Assembly (NCBI GenBank): GCA_949289625.1
Contig: CASEPH010000080.1
Span: 1 to 6,709, forward strand
Source: an uncultured Clostridia bacterium
GTDB lineage: Bacteria; Bacillota_A; Clostridia; Oscillospirales; Oscillospiraceae
Reading direction: 5' to 3'
DNA length: 6,709 bases
Position 1 is the stretch's first letter, and each line of letters starts with the position of its first letter. The notes under the pieces are model-generated. The model had not been told where the DNA came from. It saw nothing but the letters and a program-made list of their open reading frames with translations, and ran no database searches. Positions 1-4,896 of this stretch are shown here, piece after piece. The position numbers and the translations under genes were made by a program.

Positions 1-171
1 AGCGTCCAGGCTCTTGTGCATCTGGCCCTCGCTCTTTTTCAGCTGCTCGTCGTTGATGTCGTACAGGGTGACGTCCAGGCCGCGCATGGCGAACTGGATG
101 GCCCAGCTGGAACCGATGACGCCGCCGCCCACACAGGCGACCCGCTTGATTAAGTGTAGTTTTTCTTTCAT
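1..171 (-). CDS. 3-hydroxyacid dehydrogenase (3HCDH NAD-binding domain), N-terminal fragment cut by window edge
   Basis: The first 57 residues of an NAD-dependent dehydrogenase are visible; the rest lies beyond position 1. Residues 10-40 form the first beta-alpha-beta of a Rossmann fold, with the dinucleotide loop VGGGVIG (14-20) and the acidic YDIND (37-41) at the end of strand 2, which points to NAD rather than NADP. The stretch VIGSSWAIQFAMRGLDV looks more like lambda-crystallin/L-gulonate 3-dehydrogenase and L-carnitine dehydrogenase, which oxidise free beta-hydroxy acids, than like FadB-type CoA-ester enzymes (judged from memory). The ATG at 171 has an SD GAGGTGG at 177-183 that overlaps the stop codon of the upstream BKACE gene. 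The intergenic gap is only 10 bp, so the two are probably translationally coupled. Next to a BKACE, the likely role is to make its beta-keto acid substrate. An ordinary 3-hydroxybutyryl-CoA dehydrogenase cannot be excluded without the C-terminal domain. Confidence 0.88.
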   Translation of the reverse strand, partial: MKEKLHLIKRVACVGGGVIGSSWAIQFAMRGLDVTLYDINDEQLKKSEGQMHKSLDA

Positions 172-181
172 CACAACCACC

Positions 182-1057
182 TCACCGGGACAGAGGCTTT
201 ATTCCAAGGATTTCACGGGCCTCGGTGGGGGTGGCGGGCTGCTTGCCGAACACCTTTACGGCCTCCACTGCCCGCTGAACCAGCATCAGATTGGTGGCCA
301 TAATTTTTTTGCCTTCAGCGTCAAAGCCGTAGACCACATTATCCTCCAGGCCGACGCGGATGTTCCCGCCCAGTGCCAGCGCGGCGTACATAACGGGAAG
401 GTGGCCGGCCCCCACGCCGAACGCTGACCAGGTAGAGCCCTCCGGGATATGGTTTTTTAGGTAAAGGAGATTTTCTACGGTAGCGGGCATACCGCCCAGC
501 ACGCCCAGGCAGAATTGGAAGTGGCACGGGGTGGGCAGGTGGCCCTTTTTTACAAAATAGTTGGCGATACCCAGCATACCGGCGTCAAAAATCTCAATTT
601 CCGGCTTAATGCCGCGTTCCATATACACGTCACCCAGTTCTTGCAGGAACTGCGGCGTATTCATGAACACGCCGCCGGGCATCCAGTTAAAGGAGCCAGC
701 GTCGTAGGAGCCCATCTCGATTCCCGCCACAGTTCTCATGTGGCGCATCCGAATGGCATTGCCATCTGGATCACCGCCGGAAACACGGCTGTCGCCGGAG
801 GAGGTGCAGTTAATAACCACGTCGCAGTCCTCGTGGGCGCGGATGAGTTGGATCGTTTTATGGAATCGTTCGGCATCCATGGTGCCGAGTCCCTGCTCAT
901 CTCTCATGTGGAGGTGTACCACGGCTGCCCCCGCTTTCCAGCAGGCATAGGCATCCTCGGCAATCTGTTCTGGCGTTTCCGGAATTTGGTATCCCGCTGG
1001 CGTCATGGCCCCTGTCAGCGCCGCGGTAATGATCACTCTGTCCTTTAGGTCTGCCAT
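182..1057 (-). CDS. beta-keto acid cleavage enzyme (BKACE, DUF849 / Kce family)
   Basis: A complete 291-residue TIM-barrel metalloenzyme of normal family length. Family reaction: beta-keto acid plus acetyl-CoA gives acetoacetate plus an acyl-CoA, at a Zn2+ site in the cytoplasm. Visible landmarks are ITAALTGA (10-17), the metal ligands HLH (His48 and His50), the CTSSGDS loop (84-90), EIEIFDAGM (153-161), FCLGVLGGMPA (182-192) and RVGLEDN (234-240), whose Glu238 should be the third Zn ligand. The ATG at 1057 is preferred over the in-frame TTG at 1066 because the SD AAAGGAGA (1067-1074) directly abuts that TTG but sits 9 nt from the ATG. Annotation pipelines may call it 3-keto-5-aminohexanoate cleavage protein. 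No other lysine-fermentation gene is visible, and Met18 occupies the place after TGA where I recall Kce having the Glu that binds the substrate amino group. A non-amino substrate is therefore more likely (inference). Confidence 0.93.
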   Translation of the reverse strand: MADLKDRVIITAALTGAMTPAGYQIPETPEQIAEDAYACWKAGAAVVHLHMRDEQGLGTMDAERFHKTIQLIRAHEDCDVVINCTSSGDSRVSGGDPDGNAIRMRHMRTVAGIEMGSYDAGSFNWMPGGVFMNTPQFLQELGDVYMERGIKPEIEIFDAGMLGIANYFVKKGHLPTPCHFQFCLGVLGGMPATVENLLYLKNHIPEGSTWSAFGVGAGHLPVMYAALALGGNIRVGLEDNVVYGFDAEGKKIMATNLMLVQRAVEAVKVFGKQPATPTEAREILGIKPLSR

Positions 1058-1066
1058 ACTTGTCAA

Positions 1067-1074
1067 TCTCCTTT
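1067..1074 (-). promoter_or_regulatory. ribosome binding site that fixes the BKACE start
   Basis: On the minus strand this reads AAAGGAGA. It lies 9 nt upstream of the ATG at 1057 and touches the competing in-frame TTG at 1066, so it decides the start in favour of the ATG and removes three residues from the longest reading frame. Confidence 0.8.
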
Positions 1075-1090
1075 CAATTTCTCCATAGGG

Positions 1091-1120
1091 GACAAGGGGC
1101 CTGGTGCCAGGCCCCTTGTC
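1091..1120 (-). other. perfect 14-bp inverted repeat (intercistronic hairpin) between the crotonase and BKACE genes
   Basis: GACAAGGGGCCTGG (1091-1104) and its exact reverse complement (1107-1120) are separated by only TG. They form a GC-rich RNA hairpin of about 12-13 bp closed by a small loop. It lies 21 bp after the crotonase stop and ends 16 nt before the BKACE SD. On the transcribed (minus) strand it is followed by CCCCTATGG rather than a T-tract, so it is not a standard intrinsic terminator. Plausible roles are a 3' end stabiliser or processing site that sets different levels of the two mRNAs, or partial attenuation (inference). Confidence 0.8.
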
Positions 1121-1141
1121 AAAACTGATTTGCGCGCTTTT

Positions 1142-2152
1142 TCAGATTTCGTAGTCATCCGGCTCATTGCTATGCTCAAAGACATAGGGATTTTCAATCT
1201 CGCCGGAGCGCACTTTCTCATTCCACTCGGCAGCCTTCCGGAAAAAGCTGCGCCAGGATTCCGCGGTCTGGGGCTGCTCCATATCGTGGGTGGCGTAGCG
1301 CCAATCACTGGTTCTGCTGATGTATTTCTCATCATGCTGTCCGGCATCATAGCCCATCCGCCCGGCGGCAATGCTCAGCAGAGAGCCATACTGCTCAGAC
1401 ACGGTGTGCAGCTTCAGATCCTCCACCAGCAGCTTCTTCAGGGGCCGCTTGGCCAGGTTGGACATAATGGTGCGGTTTTCATAGGGCATGGTCTTGAGCA
1501 TCCGGGCGATTTCCCAGGCCCGCTCCAAAGCCTTGCCCTTGGCAACCACTTCGCTGACCATGCCCCAGTCCAGCATCTGCTGGGCGGTGAACTGGCGGGT
1601 GGTCATCATATAGTAGTTGCCGCGCTTGGTGCCGAAGAAGTGCTGGCACAGCAGGCCCATTCCGTCGCCGGGTACCATCCCGCCCTGGGCATGGGGTACT
1701 TCCACCTTGGTATCGTCGGTGCAGATGGTAATGTCGCAGAGCATGGGGCAGTCCCAGTGAAAGCCGGGCCCGGGAATGGCACCAATGGTAGGCACATCCA
1801 GATCGAACACCATGTTCTTGATCAGGTTGGTGTCGTCAAAGTACTGGTGCTGGAACCGCTCAGTGGGCAGCTTTCCATAGGTCTCCCAGCCATTGCTGTC
1901 GGACTCGATCATCCAGTTGTCGCCGATGTGGGTAAAGATGATGATTTCATTCTTGTAATCCAATGACAGGATGCGCACCAGCTGGCTGATGGCCCGGTGG
2001 GACATGCCGCTGTGGTGCATAGGGCCCTCGTTCGTCTTCCAGGTGACCTGAAGAATGCCATCTTCCCGCTTCAGATCAGCAAATGCTTTGAACCACTCCT
2101 TGTACTCCTCCAGTTCAGGCAGTTTGACGTAATCAGCCATAGGCTTTCCCAT
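1142..2152 (-). CDS. crotonase-superfamily protein, 6-oxocamphor hydrolase-like (putative beta-diketone hydrolase)
   Basis: A complete 336-residue crotonase-fold protein. From memory of the Rhodococcus 6-oxocamphor hydrolase (OCH), a retro-Claisen enzyme that hydrolyses cyclic beta-diketones without CoA, the core aligns closely. Shared features are VPTIGAIPGPG (120-130), HWDCPMLCD (132-140), the signature MVPGDG (159-164), RGNYYMMTT (177-185) and ERAWEIA (210-216). All five residues studied in OCH appear matched: His45/His52, His122/His132, His145/His154, Asp154/Asp163 and Glu244/Glu253; the last two pairs have identical spacing (90 residues). OCH is about 257 residues, so residues 265-336 here form an extra C-terminal tail rich in Trp, Tyr and acidic residues. 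SD AGGAGG (2161-2166) lies 8 nt before the ATG. The gene is second in the operon, 38 bp after the permease. An enoyl-CoA hydratase/isomerase role is the fallback; product and substrate are unproven. Confidence 0.85.
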   Translation of the reverse strand: MGKPMADYVKLPELEEYKEWFKAFADLKREDGILQVTWKTNEGPMHHSGMSHRAISQLVRILSLDYKNEIIIFTHIGDNWMIESDSNGWETYGKLPTERFQHQYFDDTNLIKNMVFDLDVPTIGAIPGPGFHWDCPMLCDITICTDDTKVEVPHAQGGMVPGDGMGLLCQHFFGTKRGNYYMMTTRQFTAQQMLDWGMVSEVVAKGKALERAWEIARMLKTMPYENRTIMSNLAKRPLKKLLVEDLKLHTVSEQYGSLLSIAAGRMGYDAGQHDEKYISRTSDWRYATHDMEQPQTAESWRSFFRKAAEWNEKVRSGEIENPYVFEHSNEPDDYEI

Positions 2153-2190
2153 AATAATGACCTCCTAAATTTGATGATTGGGGAAATAAT

Positions 2191-3504
2191 TTAGTAAAGA
2201 AGCATAGCCATAATGACGGCCAGCAGTCCAGCCGAGAGATTAACCAAGACAGAGCAGATGAACTGCTGAAAATAACCCTCTCGATAGCTCAGATGGAAGA
2301 CAGAGAGTTGGAAGGAAATTGCCCCGTTGTGCGGCAGAGAGTCAAATCCGCTTCCGGAAATGGAAGCAATTCGATGGATCGCCCCCAGATTAACCGCCGG
2401 GTTGTCAATCAAGCTGGAACCAAAGGTCTGTAAGTAAAGATTGACGCCAGCTACCCCGTTGGCTGTCATGCCGGACAGCAGGTTGACCACAACGAAGGTG
2501 AGCAGATAGGGGTGCATATTCAACGACATAACGGTGTCCACCAGCCACTGAAAAGCGGAGGTGTTCTGCACCACCGTACCATAGCCGCAGACAAAGGCAA
2601 TCAGAATAATCGGAATCACAGAGCTTTGGAAGCCCTTTGCACAGGTAGTCAGCAGGTGAGGCAGGAACCGCTTGCCAACCAGCAGGAAGCAGAATGCAAT
2701 ACTTAAAATCTGGGCATAGACCACCGCCTGCAGGGCAGAGAGATGCAGGACGTACTGGAAGACCAGGCTCAATGCGATAATGCAGAGGATACAGGCATAC
2801 CCCTTCCATGCGGGCGGCAGGTGTTCATCATCCTCTGCGGCAAAGGTATCATCCGGATGGGCCACAAAACCTTCCCCGCGCACTCTGCATCTCTTGGACA
2901 GATGGAGCAGATACCAGACCACAAATGCTACTGAAAAGGCAGAGCAGATCAGACTCATGCCCGCCCCCGCTGTGGTTGTAGTTCCCAAATAAGTGGTGGG
3001 TGCAAGATTCAGTGCGGTTGGCATCCCGATCAGGGTTCCATAGACCACAGAACCGCCGCCAGCCGACATGGCCGCCAGGGCTACCTTTTTCGGAAGGTTT
3101 GCCCGCTTCAGCACTGGAAGAGCGATAGCCAGGATGGCAAACTGATAGGACGAGACACCTCCGGCCACCAGCAGGCAGGTGATGAAAAATAGTACGACAG
3201 CAATCCACTTTTCGCCGAATACTCGAATGAGGTGCCGCGCAATCGCCGTGCCCAGTCCACTCTCCATTAGGCAATAGCCAAAGGAGCCGCCCAGTGTGTA
3301 CATCAGAAAATAGGTAGAGAAAATGTTTGCAGCCGACGGCATGAAGGCCGTGAATACCGAGGACAGGCCCTCTGAAGTTACAAGTGAGACCAGCCCGGTG
3401 CACAGTAAGATCGTGGCAAACAGATTGATTCCCTTAAAGCTCAGGACAAAAAAGAGCGCAAATGCAATCACAATTACAGTCAAGGAAATGGCTACATTTT
3501 CCAA
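2191..3504 (-). CDS. GntP-family organic acid permease (hydroxy/keto-acid:H+ symporter type)
   Basis: An integral inner-membrane transporter of 437 residues, the normal GntP size (about 440). Hydrophobic segments run through the whole protein, with one long hydrophilic loop at about 203-234 between the halves. The C-terminal half carries FDSLPHNGA (387-395), a motif I associate with GntP permeases annotated as D-beta-hydroxybutyrate transporters, and there are Gly-rich re-entrant-like stretches such as SAGGGSVVYGTLIGMPTA (147-164). The start chosen is TTG at 3504: an SD-like GAGAGGGGG (3515-3523) lies 10 nt upstream and the first membrane segment begins at once. A longer reading frame reaches an ATG at 3678, but its extra 58 residues are polar, lack an SD and look like leader sequence. 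As first gene of the operon it probably imports the substrate of the enzymes that follow. The exact ligand is unknown. Confidence 0.88.
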   Translation of the reverse strand: MENVAISLTVIVIAFALFFVLSFKGINLFATILLCTGLVSLVTSEGLSSVFTAFMPSAANIFSTYFLMYTLGGSFGYCLMESGLGTAIARHLIRVFGEKWIAVVLFFITCLLVAGGVSSYQFAILAIALPVLKRANLPKKVALAAMSAGGGSVVYGTLIGMPTALNLAPTTYLGTTTTAGAGMSLICSAFSVAFVVWYLLHLSKRCRVRGEGFVAHPDDTFAAEDDEHLPPAWKGYACILCIIALSLVFQYVLHLSALQAVVYAQILSIAFCFLLVGKRFLPHLLTTCAKGFQSSVIPIILIAFVCGYGTVVQNTSAFQWLVDTVMSLNMHPYLLTFVVVNLLSGMTANGVAGVNLYLQTFGSSLIDNPAVNLGAIHRIASISGSGFDSLPHNGAISFQLSVFHLSYREGYFQQFICSVLVNLSAGLLAVIMAMLLY

Positions 3505-3514
3505 GAAGAAACAT

Positions 3515-3523
3515 CCCCCTCTC
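3515..3523 (-). promoter_or_regulatory. ribosome binding site supporting a TTG start for the permease
   Basis: On the minus strand this reads GAGAGGGGG, 10 nt upstream of TTG at 3504. No other in-frame start near the first membrane segment has a comparable SD, and the next in-frame ATG falls well inside the protein. The ATG in GGGGGATG (3512-3514) is out of frame. Confidence 0.6.
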
Positions 3524-3646
3524 TTCGTGACTGAGATCTCCTGTGTTTGTGAAAGTAGAAAGCCAAAGCAACTCGGACGGTGGGCGTTTGTACCATCTTT
3601 ATTCGTTTCCCCACCCCCTTGTGGAACAGAAATTTGCCTGCGTCCA

Positions 3647-3670
3647 ATTTGGAATTCGGCTTGTCCAAAT
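3647..3670. promoter_or_regulatory. candidate operator: inverted repeat ATTTGGA-N10-TCCAAAT
   Basis: ATTTGGA (3647-3653) and its exact reverse complement TCCAAAT (3664-3670) flank a 10-bp spacer, with arm centres 17 bp apart. A third half-site, TCCAA at 3643-3647, abuts the left arm so that TCCAATTTGGA is itself a palindrome. Its place in the permease operon leader makes it a candidate regulator-binding site. It could bind the adjacent LysR-type protein, but the match to a T-N11-A box is not decisive. Confidence 0.4.
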
Positions 3671-3763
3671 CCTAACATCGAGATGTCTTCGTGTAAAATA
3701 TCCAGGATGCCATGAAAAACATAGCAAAAAATAGATCAATTATTCTGAAAAAACTACAAAAAA

Positions 3764-3810
3764 CTCCCTGTCCATATATAGAAAATCCAATATACGGACA
3801 GGGAATTTTT
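3764..3810 (-). terminator. intrinsic terminator of the LysR-type regulator gene (symmetrical, may work both ways)
   Basis: TCCCTGTCC (3765-3773) pairs with GGACAGGGA (3796-3804). The stem extends by a G-U wobble and several A-T pairs around a short loop. In minus-strand RNA it follows the regulator stop codon (3820-3822) by about 10 nt and is followed by six T (3758-3763). On the plus strand it is followed by TTTTT (3806-3810), so it could also block plus-strand antisense transcription. It insulates the regulator from the permease operon, which therefore needs its own promoter. Confidence 0.88.
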
Positions 3811-3819
3811 GCTCCGATA

Positions 3820-4713
3820 TTAAACTGTATTTTCAGACAGCACAAGGTACAGGCATTCCGCTAAGAGGTGCATCGCTTCTGTATCCCGGCTCTTTTTCCA
3901 TGCAAAACAAATCGGCATCTCAAGATCTAGTGGGAAATAGTTTACGTTTACGTCCTGAATGCCCCGGGAAAAGGTGTCGAGAATTGCAAATCCGTGATCT
4001 AAGCCAACGGCAAGGAGAATGGAATCAATATTGTGGTACTCAGCACATGCCGGGGCCAGCCCTTTCGCATGTAGATAGCCCAGCTGGAATTCCCGAATCA
4101 GTGTGCTCTCCTCCTGACCGAGCAGAAGGAGCTTTTCCGTTCGGAAATCATGAACCGTGTAATATCGACCGTTTTCTGGTGGTGCGTGCTTTTGTGCGTA
4201 AATTAAAACATTTTGAATGGCCGGTAATTCTGCATAAGAGAGATTGGGCATGGACAAAACCATACGGGTCGGGCCAATCAGAGCATCCAGCCCATTCGAC
4301 TGTATCTGCGCCATCATCCCGCGATAATTAAACGAGCGGAACTCTGGCTCTACCAGAACCTCGTTTTGACTTAGATGCTGGCTGAGCCGCTCCACGACCT
4401 TCCGCAGATCCCAACCCTCCGGAATTCCGACCTTTAGCTGCGTTACGGTCGGTTCATTTGAGCGTTTGGCTTCAAGTGCCAATTCATCCATAGCCTGCCT
4501 TGTTTTCCGGAAAAGTTCATAGTATTTTCGCCCCATAGGCGTCAGCTGAACCCCTGTTTTGCTGCGGTCGAACAGGGATACACCCAATTCTTCCTCCAAA
4601 TTAGCAATCTGACGGCTCAATGAGGGTTGAGATGTATACAACAGCTGGGCTGCTTTTGTAAAATTGCTCTGGCGAACGATTTCAAGAAAGTATTGAATTT
4701 GTCTGGAATTCAT
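3820..4713 (-). CDS. LysR-type transcriptional regulator
   Basis: A complete 297-residue LysR-family DNA-binding regulator of typical length. Residues 1-60 form the winged helix-turn-helix: MNSRQIQYFLEIVRQSNF, then TKAAQLLYTSQPSLSRQI with the recognition helix around SQPSLSRQIANLEEELG, then LFDRSKTGVQLT. A linker helix follows (about 60-88). Residues from about 90 to 297 have the pattern of the periplasmic-binding-protein-like effector domain. SD AAGGTG (4721-4726) precedes the ATG at 4713 by 7 nt. The gene is divergent from the thiolase gene and lies upstream of the permease operon on the same strand, the classic LysR arrangement. It probably senses a pathway acid or CoA intermediate, activates the thiolase promoter and may act on the operon leader; target and ligand are inferred. 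It is separately terminated. Confidence 0.95.
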   Translation of the reverse strand: MNSRQIQYFLEIVRQSNFTKAAQLLYTSQPSLSRQIANLEEELGVSLFDRSKTGVQLTPMGRKYYELFRKTRQAMDELALEAKRSNEPTVTQLKVGIPEGWDLRKVVERLSQHLSQNEVLVEPEFRSFNYRGMMAQIQSNGLDALIGPTRMVLSMPNLSYAELPAIQNVLIYAQKHAPPENGRYYTVHDFRTEKLLLLGQEESTLIREFQLGYLHAKGLAPACAEYHNIDSILLAVGLDHGFAILDTFSRGIQDVNVNYFPLDLEMPICFAWKKSRDTEAMHLLAECLYLVLSENTV

Positions 4714-4746
4714 ACAAAATCACCTTGTTTCACGTTCGATAATGAT

Positions 4747-4775
4747 ATTATAGGTGGTGCAGGGCGTAAATTCAA
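4747..4775 (-). promoter_or_regulatory. sigma-A promoter of the LysR-type regulator gene
   Basis: On the minus strand the -35 is TTGAAT (4770-4775) and the -10 is a perfect TATAAT (4747-4752), with a 17-bp spacer. Transcription should begin near 4740, giving a leader of about 27 nt. Confidence 0.75.
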
Positions 4776-4800
4776 CATAATTTTAATCATATAAATTTTG

Positions 4801-4829
4801 AAATGCCCCTGATCTCTAAATGGGCATTT
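4801..4829. promoter_or_regulatory. candidate LysR operator: inverted repeat AAATGCCC-N13-GGGCATTT
   Basis: Perfect 8-bp arms at 4801-4808 and 4822-4829 have centres 21 bp apart, two helical turns. Allowing a 2-nt bulge, symmetry extends outward through TTTTG at 4796-4800 and CAAAA at 4832-4836. Relative to the thiolase start (about 4863) the arms are centred near -59 and -38, and the right arm touches the -35. This fits the recognition and activation sites of LysR-type activators bound at a divergent promoter, though that role is inferred from position. Confidence 0.6.
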
Positions 4830-4856
4830 ATCAAAATGTAGACGAATTGGTATAAT
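4828..4856 (+). promoter_or_regulatory. sigma-A promoter (extended -10) of the thiolase gene
   Basis: The -35 is TTATCA (4828-4833) and the -10 a perfect TATAAT (4851-4856), with a 17-bp spacer. A TG at 4848-4849 gives an extended -10 (TGGTATAAT). The start site should be near 4863, giving a leader of about 34 nt. The weak -35 overlaps the right arm of the inverted repeat, which suits an activator-dependent promoter. Confidence 0.78.
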
Positions 4857-4896
4857 TAGATCCATCTCAAAACAGGCAATAAAGAGGTGGAGTTAT

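Larger units (their letters stand above)
3505..3763 (-). promoter_or_regulatory. leader / promoter region of the permease operon
   Basis: This non-coding stretch lies between the terminator after the regulator gene and the permease start. I see no convincing sigma-A promoter on the minus strand. AT-rich patches occur at 3690-3757, but no -35/-10 pair has good spacing. An inverted repeat, annotated separately, lies at 3647-3670. No riboswitch that I recognise and no tRNA are present. The reading frame here stays open on the minus strand, but the encoded residues do not look like a GntP N-terminus. Confidence 0.5.

Noticed and set aside
14..1048. Plus-strand open frames at 14-427 and 515-1048
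   Set aside because: They lie opposite the dehydrogenase and BKACE genes, which carry strong family motifs; no SD or recognisable domain supports the plus-strand frames.
182..1057. BKACE gene as 3-keto-5-aminohexanoate cleavage enzyme of lysine fermentation
   Set aside because: No aminomutase or other lysine-fermentation gene is present, and the amino-binding Glu appears replaced by Met18.
1117..1122. TTGACA on the minus strand as a -35 for an internal BKACE promoter
   Set aside because: It is part of the hairpin arm, and no -10-like sequence lies at 16-18 bp spacing.
1130..1966. 278-codon plus-strand open frame opposite the crotonase gene
   Set aside because: It is antisense to a clearly coding gene, has no SD, and resembles no protein family; it is a codon-bias shadow.
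3505..3763. Riboswitch in the permease leader
   Set aside because: No conserved aptamer core or terminator/antiterminator pair that I recognise is present; only the short dyad stands out.
4770..4800. Second imperfect dyad TTCAA...TTGAA in the divergent region
   Set aside because: The arms are short and AT-rich and symmetry breaks quickly; it may be chance beside the much better GGGCATTT dyad.
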